Below, in pieces: positions 24,583-36,861 of a DNA stretch of 64,000 nucleotides. The notes beneath the pieces were generated by a model that did not search any database, was not told the origin of the DNA, and saw nothing but the letters and a program-made list of their open reading frames with translations. The position numbers and the translations under genes are program-made. The stretch lies in the NCBI GenBank assembly GCA_036365515.1, contig CM070874.1:43337083-43401082 (forward strand), given 5' to 3'. The stretch is from Torymus aiolomorphi (lineage: Eukaryota; Arthropoda; Insecta; Hymenoptera; Torymidae). How positions within the stretch are numbered: position 1 is the stretch's first letter; every line of letters begins with the position of its first letter.

Positions 24583-27500
24583 CTAAGCTTTGGTACCAGG
24601 AGCGAAGGTTGTCTTCTTTTTGGAGTATGTCTTTAATACTGGACGATCGGTAGTGGTAGGCCGATTGCCTTTATTATCACCACTAGCAGGTACATCAGAG
24701 AGATTATCACATAGCATATAAGCCGGTTTAAGTAACTCTATGGATACGCTGCGTGTCGCACCGTTTACATCAATGTCAAAAACGCGATCGGATTGGCGCT
24801 TGACTATCTTATATGGGTCAGAATAAGGCCTCTCTAATGACTTTTTGGCCAAGTTACGCATGAATACATGAGAGCAAGAGTATAAATCTTTAAAACAAAA
24901 TGCACGCTTTTTGTAGTTATGTGTGACAGAGACTGGACGGACTTGGCGCATGAACTCGCGAAATTCTTCAATAAAAAAATTTGGGTCGGGAGTTAAGTCC
25001 TCAGGGAAGAAAAACTCACCTGGGAGACGCAGAGTAGTGCCAAAGACAAACTCCGCAGGAGACGCATTCGTGTCCTGACGAAGGTGACTACGTAGTCCTA
25101 ATAATACTGTACTTAGCGTACGAGTCCAGTCCTTGTCCACGTGACACATAATCGCTGACTTAAAACTACGATGCCAACGCTCGATTAAGCCGTTGGCCAA
25201 CGGGTGATACGCGGTGGTGCGAATGCGCTCGCAGCCTATTAGGGACAAAAGAGCCGTAAATAGACGCGATTCGAATTGTGAGCCTTGATCAGACGTAATG
25301 ATCTTGGGAGCACCTTATCGCGAGATCCAGGTATCATAGAATGCCCTGGTAACTGTCTACGCGGTCATGTCACGCAGCGGAACAGCCTCCACCCAACGCG
25401 AGAAGCGGTCAATCATGGTGAGAATATACTCAAAACTGTTGATCTTGGGGAGAGGACCCACTAAGTCAATATATACATGGTCAAATCTGCCGTCCGGTGC
25501 GACAAATTTATCAGGTATAAGTTTCACATGGCGAGATACTTTTGACTGTTGACAGTCTAGACAATTTTTGCAAAGGCGAGGTATATCACGATGCATATTG
25601 GGCCACACATAACGCTGCCGTATGAGCCGATCGGTGACTTTGGGGCCTGGGTGAGCAGGCTTGTGAAACATGTTAAACACCGTCTCACGAAGAGACTCAG
25701 GGATGTACGGACGAATGGCTTCACCAGTAATCTCGCAAAATATAGTAGTATGAGCAGGGCCCCATTGAATACGCTTTAGAGAGAGCAGGTATTCCGATGA
25801 CTCGCGAATGGCCTTAAGCTGCTCATCGGCTTCCTGTTTTTCAGCAAGCTCGTTGAGGTTAATCTCAACGGGGAGTCGGATGGACTCTACCCGAGAGAGT
25901 GAGTCGGCAACTGTATTTTCAGTGCCTTTGATGAACTCAATTCGGGTAGTGTATTGTGCGATAAGGGACAGCTGGCGCGTTTGGCGCGGAGAAGCCTTAT
26001 CGGATTTTTGCATAAACGCATAAATAAGAGGTTTGTGATCAGTTAGGATCTTGAAATCCCTGCCTTCAACAAGAAATGAAAAGTATTTTACAGCTTCATA
26101 TATGGCCGTGAGCTCGCGGTCATAAGCGCTGTATTTTTATTGAGCAGGAGAAAACTTCTTTGAGAAGAACGCAAGGGATTCCCAAATTCCAGTGAGGGAA
26201 AGCTGTTCAAGAGCAGCACCCATACCAGAATCAGATGCATCAGAGACGATGCATATTTTCGCACAAACGCGGGGGTGTACGAGTAAAGCCGCTGCAGCTA
26301 ATTCCTCTTTCACACGAGTGAAGGCTTCCTCTGCCTCTGGCGTCCAAGGGACTGGACGTTTGTCGTTTTTTTGCGAATCAGTGAAGAGAGCATTAAGAGG
26401 AGCTTGAGTGGTTGCAGCGCGAGGCATATTACGGCGGTAAACATTTACGGTACCGATAAACCTGCGAAGTTCTGCCATCGTCTGAGGTTTTTGGAAAATC
26501 AAAATGGCCTCAACTCTGCTTGGAATGGGGCGAATGCCTTCACCATTCACAAGGTAGCCTAAAATTTCCAACTCCTCAGCAGCAAACGTACATTTGTCAA
26601 TGTTTAGGCGAAGATGAAACTTCTTAAGCCTTTCAAAGACTATTCGAAGGTGAGCATGGTGCTCTTCTAACGAGGATGAGGCAACCAAGATATCATCTAT
26701 GTACAGGTACACAAAATCGATATCACCTAACGCGCTGTTTTTATAACGCTGGAAGGTCTGACTGGCATTACGAAGACCAAATGTCATGTACATAAATTCA
26801 AAAAGGCCAAATGGGTTAATTATTGCCGTTTTGGGAATGTCTTCAGGAGGAACTGGGATCTAGTTGAACGCCTTATGAAGATCCAGTGCTGAGAAGACTT
26901 TTTTACCGTGAAGATTATTAGTGCAGTCATGAATGTGGGGAGTTGGATATTTATCCGGGACTGTCGCAGCATTTAAGCGCTTATAATCGCCACACGGTCT
27001 CCCGGAATTATCCTTTTTTAACTCCATATGGAGTGGGCTCGCCCACTGACTACTGGAGGGGCGACATATGCCCGCCTCCATCCAAGCGTTAAATTCAGCT
27101 TTTCCTGCTTTAAGCTTATCAGGAGCGAGTCTGCGAGGGCGTTCCGAAACAGGAGGGCCTGAAGTCACAATATGGTGGAACACGCTGTTGCTATCAGCAA
27201 CAGTGGGTTTCGAAACACCCGTGATCTCAGGAAATTCCGCAAGCAGTTCTGCACATTTGGAGCCAGGACTTACTGTGAAAACAGAGTCGACTGAAACTTC
27301 TTTCGTGATGGTAAGAGAGTAAATAGATGTAACCGGGCCGACGAGGCGACTTCTTTTGAGATCAACTAAAAGACCATAATGCGATAAGAGATCGGCACCT
27401 ATGATCGGATGAGATACGTCTGCTATGCAGAAATTCCAACGAATGGGACGTTTAAGACTTAAATTGAGAATAAGCAAAGATTCGCCATAAGTGTTAATAA

Positions 27501-27603
27501 TGGAATTATTCGCGGCAAAAAGTTTATACGTACTAGATTTGCCGTGAACCTTTGGATTCGACGGGATGAGAGAAATATCTGCGCCAGTGTCAATCAAAAA
27601 CAT
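24583..27603 (-). pseudogene. E1 pol (protease-RT-RNase H-integrase) with four stop codons
   Basis: One uninterrupted reading frame of 1007 codons, broken only by nonsense codons at 26860-26862, 26137-26139, 25357-25359 and 25315-25317; I see no frameshift. Domains in order: retropepsin with DTGADIS (27603 on); reverse transcriptase with the YIDD catalytic box near 26700; RNase H ('[12 protein letters not shown]' and neighbours, about 26000-26250); integrase with an HHCC zinc finger ('CKNCLDC', about 25560) and the catalytic core ('HVYIDLVGPLP', about 25460); then a C-terminal 'PYKIVKR' segment. The frame lies 84 bases past the gag stop and probably needs a frameshift or splice for expression. 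Not functional as it stands. Confidence 0.92.
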
Positions 27604-27686
27604 TCTACCAGATATGCGATCGCGTACATGGAGACGTTTGGAAGTTAGATTACCCTCTGCAACCGTCTCAGAAACAGAAGGCGGAG

Positions 27687-28625
27687 CTAGTTTTTTTGAG
27701 GGTTTTGTTTAAGCCATTCGCTGTATTTGGAGCACCACTCTCTGCAAGAGAGAGGGTTGTCCGCATATTTGTGGTGGGCTAAACATAAGCCCGAAGAATC
27801 CCGACTAGAAGAACGACTGCGTCGAGGTTTGCCATTTGGCTGGGGCGTAGAGGAGTTACCTGATGAGCAATCAATCGCCTTTAATCTCTTATCAAACGAA
27901 TCGAATTTACGCTAATGGCGCTTAAAGCCGGCCTCAGCATCAAAAGAATTGGGCTTATTCGAAGGAGTGGCATGAGTTTGAGGATCAACAGCACTCGAGA
28001 TCTGGATTTGATTGGCATCCATGACTTCTACGATTTTATCAGCCATTTGTGCTTATTTATGGAGGTCTGCTACTTCTGAGATGGCAAGGGTGGCTTTGCG
28101 CTGCGTAGGTAATTGGTCTAGAAAGACGGAGCGTATCATGCCTTCAGTCGCGCCCGTATTAAGGCCTTGTAGGCGGCTTAAAATAAGAGATGACTTGCCG
28201 ATTGTAGAGACTTGACCTTTCATGAACAAACGTAAGCGCGTTTCGGCGGAGGCGCCGTAAGTGTCGATTAAACGCTTCTTTACCTGCTCAAAAACATCCG
28301 CGGGATGAGTTTCAGCAGTGACAATGTTCCTAATAATTTCAAATGCTTCCATATCTAGCTTTTCAGCTATGAAGTCCGCTTTGGTCGCGCTTGCCGTGAT
28401 GCCAGCGTTTCTGAGAGTGATCTCAGCTTGCGCAAACCATGCTGCGGGATTGCCGCGAGAAAATGAAGCGATTTTAGGTTGCCGGTATATAGCATTTACC
28501 ACCGGAGCGGCTGCCGGGGCTCGATTGTTACCTTGGTCGTTTGGCAAGGCACGCAGGTCAGCTACTTGCTGACGAAGCTGTTGCACCTCGCGAGCTAGAT
28601 CAACTTCATCATCACCGTCAGCCAT
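27687..28625 (-). pseudogene. E1 gag with two stop codons
   Basis: A 312-codon frame from ATG at 28625 to TAG at 27687-27689, with in-frame stops at about 28053 and 27913. N-terminal coiled coil ('REVQQLRQQVADLRAL'), then a capsid-like domain ('GNPAAWFAQAEITLRNAGI'), then a basic linker and a C-terminal 'CLAHHKY..CREWC' Cys/His motif in place of a classical CCHC knuckle. The same motif is intact in E2 gag. This supplies the structural protein of the particle. Confidence 0.88.
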
Positions 28626-29969
28626 CTTTATGAGAGAGAACGTACACGAGCCTAAAACCCAATGCGTGAGTAACTATCCCTACGGAGCTCGAGAGTACAC
28701 GTGGAGAATAGAAGTAATCCTAATCCTCAGATGAGGCTACCTTACGCCGTTGCGTATCACAAGCTCCCTAGGCAGCGCTCACAGGCACAAACAATAATTT
28801 TGTAACTGATCTGAGCTAAACTTAAAATTATACACCGTGTGGATAGCTAGGGGAAATTCTAAATACGCATCAAAATTGCCTTACGCCGTTGCGTATCACA
28901 AACTCCCTAGGTAGTGCTCGCAGGCACAAACAATAGTTATAAAGCTAAGCCTGAGCTAAAACTTAAACTTTATGATTGGACTACGCGTACCGCGTAGTGG
29001 GCAAAGATTGGTTTGCAGGGGAAGTGCCGTTTCCTCCGCGTGAATCGCTGTTCTGGAGAGGAAAGCGACAACCTCTCCTGCACCAGCGATTGCGCTGACG
29101 TAAAAAAAGGAACGTCAAAATCGCGAAAATGTGATGCGTGTGTCTGGGAAACGCGAAGGTTTCGCGTGTCACCTTGCAAAAACGCGAGTTTGAAAACACA
29201 AGACGCGAAATTCAAAATGGCCGCCAAGATGGCCGGCCATTCTCGGAACGCGAGCCCGTTGCGGGCGAGTTCCGCAAATTCAAAAAAACTCGCGAGTAAA
29301 CGCGCCGAGCGACAACAGTTCTCGGAATAACGAGAGAACGGAAACACTTCCCGGAAATTAGAAATGACACGCACGCTAATTATTCGCACGCATACCTTGA
29401 CGCAAAAATTGAGGTTTGAAGATTAGCTGCCTCGGAGAAGACTCGACGAGGTGCTATGGCTGCAGCGGTACACCTCCCGGTGCTCGACGTGTGCGGTAGA
29501 AAGGCGCCGGTGACGGTGGCTTCACGCAAGGCCGCACCCGGAGATCTGCTTTGATGAAGGCTGAACTTACGTTGCTCAACAGGTGCGTTTGAAGGCGCCG
29601 GTGACGGTGGCTTCACGCACGTACGCACCTGGAGATCTGCCGAAGAAAGCTGCGACGCCTCGGAGATGACTCGACGAGGCACGAAGATTGCGCAGGTGCA
29701 CTTGAGGCTCTGGGCTGATGATTTTTACAGGTGTGCGCCGGCGTGCCAGCACGCACACGTTGAGGTCGACCAAGGTCGAGGTTTCCCGTATGCGCCGGCA
29801 TGCCAGCACACTTACGGGAGAGAGAGAAAAAATCTCCTCAGCGGCGAAATGCCGCAAACGTTGCCGAGGCTTGGTTTGCGGCACGGAGATACGTGCCGCA
29901 GATAAAGGCGGTGGCGGCGAAGAGACGCCGCGACAGGTCTACACCTGTCATTCCTCCTCGGCGAATTCC
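28626..29969 (-). repeat. E1 leader with internal tandem repeats
   Basis: Untranslated region between the primer-binding site and gag. It holds a 139-bp direct duplication (copies starting 28740 and 28879, 'ccttacgccgttgcgtatca') and a 92-bp duplication ('aaggcgccggtgacggtggc' at about 29501 and 29593). The 29150-29450 part also occurs at 40137-40432, which identifies the latter as E2 leader. The short basic frames across it are not supported. Confidence 0.75.
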
Positions 29970-29985
29970 TTGTCGGGGTCACCAA
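29970..29985 (-). promoter_or_regulatory. E1 primer-binding site
   Basis: Directly inside the 5' LTR, the minus strand reads TTGGTGACCCCGACAAGG. The TGG start and position fit complementarity to a tRNA 3' end. I cannot say which tRNA without a tRNA set to compare. Confidence 0.6.
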
Positions 29986-30240
29986 TGTGGGGTTCGTATG
30001 TCCACGGCTCTCCAGATTCCAGGAAAGGAAGGGAGAGAGGATCAAATGAGAGTCGGAGAGTAACAATAACGAGGTATATTTATTTTGAGTACTTAAGAGG
30101 AGTACAGCGGACGCACGTCCGCACGCTCGTGACTCTGAGCAACGACTGCCGCTTGCAGGCGGCTGCTCTCTGCACGCAACATGGCCGGCGCTCCCCCCAC
30201 TCACGCAGTTAGAGTGAGAGGGAAGATCGCAGTCCCTACA
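29986..30240 (-). repeat. E1 5' LTR
   Basis: Starts TGTGGGGTTC and ends TCCCTACA on the plus strand, 255 bp, matching the left LTR in length with about six substitutions. Flanked on the right by the GAGC target duplication. Confidence 0.9.
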
Positions 30241-30244
30241 GAGC

Positions 30245-30516
30245 CGTAGCTCGTGGTGCCATCGCCGGGTGTTTATTTGAACTAAACTAAGGGTAGTTAT
30301 TTTCGCGGCAGTTTTGAATTTGGTTTTTTAAGATTTTAATTTTCTCGAGGCTGAGTACAGCACTGTTTTAGATAGTAGTTTCTTGTGTTGGTTAAGGTAA
30401 CGAAGTGGATGACTCGAGGAACGACTGCCGCTCGCAGGCGGCTTCCCGCAGAGCGCGGTATGGCTGCTTCCCCCACTCTCGCAGTTAGAGTGAGAGGGAA
30501 GGTCGCAGTCCCTACA
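30245..30516 (-). repeat. E2 3' LTR (inner part)
   Basis: Its last ~120 bases match the E1 LTR ('gaacgactgccgctcgcagg', 'ttagagtgagaggg', 'cgcagtccctaca'). The first ~150 bases are unrelated to it. The end at 30516 is followed by a pyrimidine/purine tract and the E2 coding region, so this is the 3' LTR of minus-strand E2. The E1 insertion separates it from its outer part, probably at 23374-23844. Confidence 0.65.
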
Positions 30517-32951
30517 CACTCCTTCCCGAGTGCCAACGAAGTACATAAATATAAATAAATATAAATTACAAATTTTATTGTGCTCGGTAGCACTTGCCCT
30601 CTATACTAGAGCTATCACAGCTAAGTTATGCTTTAGCCGCAGGGGCAAAAGATACTTTCTTTCTAGCGTAGGTTTTTAATACTGGTTGATCTACGGTGGT
30701 GGGCTGATTGCCCCTTAAATCACCACCGGAAGGCACATCGGGGAGATTATCGGAGATCATGTACGCAGGCTTGAGAAGCTCCATCCATACGCTACGCGAC
30801 GCGCCGTTAACTTCTATATCGAAGACGCGATATCGGACGGACGATTTCATACTTTATATGGGCCTGTATACGGCCTTTCCAATGATTTCTTTACCATATT
30901 ACGCATAAATACATGGGTACAACTATATATGTCTTTAAAACAAAATGCACGTTTTTTATAATTGTGTGTGACAGGGACTGGACGAATCTGACGCATGAAT
31001 TCGCGGAATTCTTCAATAAAGAAATTCGGATCTGGCTTAGTCTTCAGAGAGGAAAAACTCACCTGGAAGACGCAAGGTAGTACCGACCAAGAATTCTGCG
31101 GGAGACGCATTGGTGTCTTGCCGAAGATGACAACGTAAACCTAATAATACTGTACTCAGCGTAAGGGTCCAGTCCTTGTCCACGTGACACATAATCGCCG
31201 CTTTAAAGGTACGGTGCCAAAGTTCAATAAGGCAATTCTCCGCAGGGTGGTACGCGGTAGTGCGGATACGCTCGCAACCTATTAGGGACAAAAGAGCCGT
31301 GAATAAGCGCGATTCGAATTGCGAACTCTGATCGGAGGTGATGACCTTTGGAGTACCATAGCTCGAGACCCAGGTGTCATAAAACGCCCTCGCAACCGTT
31401 TGTGCCGACGTTTCACGTAGCGGAACTGCCTCAATCTAATGCGAAAAGCGATCGATCATGGTGAGCACATACTCAAAACCATTATGACTAGGGAGGGGAC
31501 CGATTAGATCAATGTACACATGTTCGAAACGACCATCCGGTGCGACGAATTTGTCAGGTACAAGTTTTACGTGGCGAGACATTTTTGACTGTTGATAGTC
31601 TAGACAATTCTTACATATGCGCGGAATATCACGGAATATCACGGTGCATATTGGGCGATACATAACGTTGCCGTATGAGTCGATCAGTGACCTTAGGACC
31701 AGGATGAGCAGGCTTGTGAAGCATGTTGAAGACTGTTTCACGAAGGGACTCAGGAATGTATGGGGGAATAGCCTCACCAGTGATTTCACAGTAAATGATA
31801 ATATGCGCAGTACTAGTGAGAGTGGGTAGTCAGAAGACTCGCGAAGGGCCTTGAGCTGCTCATCAGCTTCCTGTTTTACAGCAATCTCGTTGAGGTTAAT
31901 CTCTACAGGGAGTCGGATGGACTCTACCCGAGAGAGTGAGTCAGCTACAGTATTTTCTGCACCTTTTATGTACTCAATCTGAGTGGTATATTGAGCAATA
32001 AGGGACAACTGACGCATTTGACGCGGTGACGCCTTATCAGATTTTTGCATAAAAGCATAAATGAGGGGTTTGTGATCTGTTAAGATCTTGAAGTCTGTGC
32101 CTTGAACTAAAAACGAGAAGTATTTAACAGCTTCGTATATGGCCGTGAGCTCGCGGTCATAGGCGCTGTACTTCCGCTGTGAGGAAGAGAACTTCTTGGA
32201 GAAGGAACCTAGTGGTTCCCATACTCCAGTGAGAGAAAGCTGCTCAAGGGCAGCACCCATAGCAGAATCGGAAGCATCAGAAACAATGTGTATTTCCGCA
32301 CCAATGCGGGGGTGCACAAGCAGAGCTGCTGCCGACAACTGGACCTTTACACGTATAAAAGCCTCTTCAGCTTCAAGCGTCCACGGAACGGGACGTTTGT
32401 CATTTTTGCGAGAATCGCTTAAAAGAGCATTGAGATGAGTTTGAGAAGTCGCAGCACGAGGCATGTTGCGGCGGTAAAAATTTACGGTGTCGACAAACCT
32501 ATGAAGTTCCGCTATAGTTTGAGGTTTGGGGAAGTTTAAAATAGCTTCAACCCTACTGGGAATGGGGCGAATACCTTCACCATTCACCAGGTAGCCTAAA
32601 AACTCTAACTCTTCAGCAGCAAAGGTACATTTTCCGACGTTTAAGTGAAGATGAAACTTCTTAAGTCGATCGAAGGCCGTGCGAAGGTGAGCATAATGCT
32701 CTTCTTCAGATGAAGATGCAATCAAAATATCGTCAATATAGAGGTATACGAAATCGAGATCACCTAGCGCGCTATTAATGTAACGCTGAAAGGTTTGACT
32801 CGCGTTGCGAAGCCCGAAGGTCATATACATGAACTCGAAAAGGCTGAAAGGGGTTATGATGGCCGTTTTCGGTATGTCCTCGGGGGCAACAGGAATCTGA
32901 TTGAACGCTTTATGAAGATCAAGCGCCGAAAAGATTTTCTTACCGTAAAGG
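30517..32951 (-). pseudogene. E2 pol, left segment (RT-RNase H-integrase)
   Basis: Close relative of E1 pol. 32830-31436 is one open frame of 464 codons holding RT with YIDD, RNase H and the integrase zinc finger plus the start of the catalytic core. Integrase continues in other frames (31291-31037, 31110-30847, 30850-30626), so there are several frameshifts. Compared with E1 there is a scrambled stretch near 31640-31830. Its right end at about 32943-32951 is where E3 begins. About 55 bases of pol that E1 still has are missing between this segment and the right one at 36862. Confidence 0.88.
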
Positions 32952-34087
32952 TGTGACGTGGTAAGTCGTCACCATTGCTTTTTCTCTCTCTCTCAAGCTG
33001 CGTTGCCGGAGCACAACCGTATAAGACGTCATTATTGATTTTTCGGGATCTTTTTCTCTGTTTCGGTTATGTTTATCCCGGCGGGTATTGTGGCGGGAGA
33101 AAGTGAGGCTGAGAAGACACAGGAACCTCAAGCATTGCGGTGGGCCCGCAGACACGTAAGTTTATCGGAGATTAGCCGTAGCCGCGCGGAGCGTGTTCGA
33201 ATTTCGCGCGAATCCGTGCGACCGCAGAGTTGGAGAGCGAGGTGGCAGCACCTCGCGGGCGAGTGTGCGCGGCCGCGCGTTGCTACAGCGGGGAGGCGCT
33301 CCGCTGACAGACACGGCCGGGAGAGAGATAGGAGAGGCACGTGCGAAACACGAGTAGCGCCGATCTGGCGATGCAACCCGTCGAACGCCTGCGCATGTGC
33401 GGGGGTAAGGGATACGGCGCGCGCGGAAAAAATCGGCAGTGCCGAGTGAGCAGTGGAAGAGAGAGTGTGTGCGCGAGAGAGAGCCCGAGGAAGAAGAAGT
33501 GAGAGCAGTGCGAGAGAGGGTAACAACGAGAGACGACGACGAGGACGTGGAGGAGACGACCAAGTCGAACCGGAGGACCAGATCGGATGGCTGCAGGAGG
33601 AGAGCGACGGTCGCGGAGAGGAGAGAAAGAGAGCAAGAGTGAGAGGGACGGGACCCGGGGCCGAGGACGGAGAGTCGGCGCTGAGAGCGGCTCATCGTCG
33701 AGGCAAGGGGGGACGCGGTTTGAGAGAGAGAGAGAGAGAGTCGCGGAAGGGAGAGCGAGAGTGCGGGTGTGAGAGAGTGACGCGGTTAATAATCGAGCAT
33801 CGCGCGGCGATGCGTTTTGAGTGTGCGCGTGCTTAATGCCGGTGGAGAGAGAGAGAGAGAGTGTCACCATTAATAATCAAGCATCGCGCGGCGATGCGTT
33901 TTGAGTGTACGCATGCTTAATACCGGTGGAGAGAGAGAAAGAGTGTCGCGATTAATAATCGAGCATCGCCCGGCGATGCGTTTTGAGTGTGCACGCGTTT
34001 AATGCCGGTGGAGAGAGAGAGAGAGAGCGGGTGTCGGTTCGGGGTTTGCGCCGCGGCGATCCGGGTGAGCGTGCATGTGGAGGTTTG

Positions 34088-34157
<70 letters not shown>

Positions 34158-34522
34158 GCGTGTGCCGTTTTCGGGAATCGCATTGCGGCGATCCCTCAAT
34201 CTCGGGAGCACGATTTGAGCGGAGACTTTGAGCGTGGAGAGTAGACAGCGAGAGAGATTCGCGTGCGCGGCGATTCCCCGAATCGCATCGCATCGGGTTT
34301 TGGTTTGCCTGTGAGTTTTCCACGCGGTGTGTCGACGGGTCTCACGAGAATGAGAAAAGTGAGTGTGTGAGTGAAGGCGTGAGTGGAATTAGCTATGTGT
34401 AGTAGGGATTTTTGGTTTCAATAAATTGAGGGTTTACTTGGAGTTGGAGTTTGACTATTTATTTGCGGTATTAACATTCCCAACCTTTTCAACCTCGTAG
34501 CTTCCCCAGGTACGACGTCACA
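32952..34522 (+). repeat. E3 5' LTR, 1571 bp
   Basis: Starts TGTGACGT and ends with its exact inverse ACGTCACA. AATAAA at 34419-34424 lies about 100 bases before the end, as expected for the poly(A) signal in R. It is rich in GA runs: three tandem ~83-bp units at about 33787-34020 (each 'cgatgcgttttgagtgt..ccggtggagagag') and a pure (GA)n at about 34090-34153. Numerous Arg/Ser-rich frames on both strands are composition artefacts. No matching 3' LTR is found to the right. Confidence 0.75.
33787..34020. repeat. Three tandem ~83-bp units in the E3 LTR
   Basis: Units share 'aataatcgagcatcg', 'cggcgatgcgttttgagtgt' and 'taatgccggtggagagagag'. GAGA runs end each unit, which may act as binding sites for GAGA-type factors; that is inference. 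Confidence 0.8.
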
Positions 34523-35107
34523 GCGGAATCTCCTTTTGGACGGCTGTGTAAGTGTGTCGAGAGCGAAGATTAAGAGAGAGAAAGAGATTAATAATTCTCT
34601 TATTTGCGGGTGTTTGGGCTCGGCGATTCGTCGCCTAAGTACACCATCGCAAATTGGCATCCCTTGTGGGGAGATCTGCTGTGACAAAGGTTGGGAAGTG
34701 TGTAGAGTAGGGAAAGAGAGTGAGAATAAGTGTGTGTGTTGCGGTAGAATCGTGGCGAGTTAGCGGTAATTGCGGCGTAGCGATAGTAAAAGCGTGCGAA
34801 TAATAAACATATATATTGAATTTTAATTATTTATTCTCCCCTATATTATATATAATTCTTGATTTTGATTATTTCCCTGTTGAGAATTGGTGGTGTAATT
34901 GCGAGTCGCACGGGCGGAGGCTGTGCGTTTGGGGATAATTTGTGGAGTCAGAGAGAGCGTAGACGGAGTAGAGAGTTGGAAGAGAGTTGGATTACTCGGC
35001 TTTCGTAAGCGAGTAATAGTTGTGGAGAAGCGAATGCGAGGCATTGGCGAGCACGCCGCGAGGATGAGGAAGCTGGCGCAATCTCGTCCAGGCGCTGGAC
35101 CTGAACG
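34523..35107 (+). other. E3 leader
   Basis: Non-coding sequence between the E3 LTR and gag. A clear primer-binding site was not recognised just after 34522. 'tatatataattcttgattttg' near 34850 is AT-rich. No supported ORF. Confidence 0.45.
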
Positions 35108-36858
35108 GTGACCCAGTTACAGCCAGCAGAATTGATTGCGGAACTCGAGGAACGGAGGGCGAATAGCCGTGGTAACAGGTGGAAAGTTTGCGAGATCGCT
35201 TATTGCGTGCGATCTTGCGCGAGGAAGTGCCGGGGGTCGAGGTCCCCTGGTACACCTGCGACGAGGCCGAGTCGGAAGCCATTGAAGAGATTATAGGGGT
35301 AGATGTAGAGAGAGGCGAGGAGGAAGGTGAGACAATCCAGCGGAGGAAGACTTTTAAGAAGAAAGAAGCGGCCCGATCTCGGGCTAGAACTAGTAGCGAA
35401 TGCTCGCTGCGGGCGAGCGACGAGGATGTGGAGAGAGGACGAGAGCAGCTGGTGGAGATAATGGTGCACCAGCAGGAGGGGCCTACGCCAGTGACGGTGA
35501 CTGTCACTAGCTCACTGAGCGCCACCAGGAGTAACGCGGGTCTGGTCCTGCGGACGACAGGAGCACAACCAGCCGTGACTACTTCAGTCTCAGTTCTGAG
35601 TGCGCCCAGAGTGACAGCCACGTTTGATAATAGCAGATTGGTACCTCCCGTGGCGTCGACGTGGGAGTACTATTCGGCTCGTTTGTATCGGGGGCTGCCG
35701 CTTCCGAAACCATTAACACCTTCGACCTTTGAAGCTCCCACATCCTTCAGAGCGCCGCCAGCTCCCGTTCAGGTGAAGACCCCTGCGAAGAAGAAGGGGC
35801 TGACCCAATGAGAGTGGTACACGCCAGCCCAGGATTGAGACGAGATACGGCAAATTTATGACGTGGAGACGAGTAGTGGAGAGGAGAGTGACATGGAGGC
35901 AGGGATAGAGTTGAAGAGGGAGAAGGATCGAAGCCTTCGCTCCTTATTCTCGGAGAGAGGAGGACGCGGCACGACGTACCGGCCCGTGAAGAATCCTCAT
36001 CCGACCTGTACTTCGGACCTCGAGGGGGTCAAGCCACTACTGAGAAGGAAAACATCAGGGCGTCCTCGTCGAAGACCTATCGATCCTCCCCTCATGGAAC
36101 GATTAAGTATTGAGGAAGAAATGGAACACCGCCAGGAAAACTTATCGAAGAGGGCTGGTACACTCGAGAAGGGAGTGCGAGACCGGAAGCGGCCTGGGAG
36201 ATTCGTGAGGGACAGGAAGTCGACGGTTCACAGCATCACGATTTCGAGCAGTAGTGAGAGTGGAGAGAACTCAGAGAGGAGCAGTCTGGCTCGCCGCAGA
36301 CGTCGAGTCATCAGCGAGACGGAGGATGACGGAACAGAAGGCCCGCGCCGTCAAGCTACTGAAGAGTTGGGGCATCAAGTTCAGTGGAGACGAGAATGAG
36401 GATCCCGAGGAGTTTTTAGAGCAGCTAGAGGACTGCCGCGAGGGATCGGGGTTACGTGATCGAGAGCTGCTCGGTGCTTTGCCCTGTATCTTAACTAAGA
36501 GAGCTGGCAGGTGGTTCAGAACTATCAGGCTGGATATGCCCTCTTGGCTGGGATTCCGCAAGGCTTTCAAACATCAGTTCGTCACAGAATACGACCGAGA
36601 AGATCTGTTGGATGATCTGAGACGAAGGACGCAGGCTAGAGGCGAGAAGATTGCCACGTACCTCTCCAACTTCAATTATATCGTCTCTCGCTTCAAACGA
36701 CCACCGTCAGAGAGGCAGCTTGTGGAAACAGCCTATTGGAATATCCTTCCAGAGTACAGGAAGGCGATGTCTGACAAAATAGTGGAGACAATGGAGGACC
36801 TGGAGAAGTACGGACGTCGTTGGGAGAGGCAGAAGGAATTAGATAGTCGCTATCTCCC
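35108..36858 (+). pseudogene. E3 gag, truncated and broken
   Basis: The 35179-36399 frame encodes a long Glu/Arg/Ser-rich N-terminal region, broken by TGA at 35809-35811 and a second in-frame TGA near 35836. A frameshift near 36370 leads into 36254-36858, which carries a typical Ty3/gypsy gag capsid domain ('GALPCILTKRAGRWF..W..FRKAFKHQF'). The short frame at 35108-35296 may hold the true N-terminus. The capsid domain stops abruptly at about 36858, where minus-strand E2 sequence resumes. Nucleocapsid, pol and the 3' LTR are absent. Confidence 0.8.
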
Positions 36859-36861
36859 ATG

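Larger units (their letters stand above)
24232..30240 (-). mobile_element. E1: full-length Ty3/gypsy retrotransposon
   Basis: A 6009-bp element bounded by two 255-bp LTRs (24232-24486 and 29986-30240) and by a 4-bp target duplication GAGC (24228-24231 and 30241-30244). On the minus strand the order is 5' LTR (right), primer-binding site, a long leader with tandem repeats, gag, protease-RT-RNase H-integrase, polypurine tract, 3' LTR (left). The PR-RT-RH-INT order is that of Ty3/gypsy. The LTRs differ at about six sites that I could count, so insertion is fairly recent. Coding regions carry only nonsense codons. Confidence 0.93.

Noticed and set aside
29013..30212. Several plus- and minus-strand frames in the E1 leader and LTR
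   Set aside because: They overlap the defined LTR and leader repeats and match no gag or pol domain.
33128..34323. Ser-Leu and Arg-Glu frames
   Set aside because: Products of GA/CT runs in the E3 LTR.
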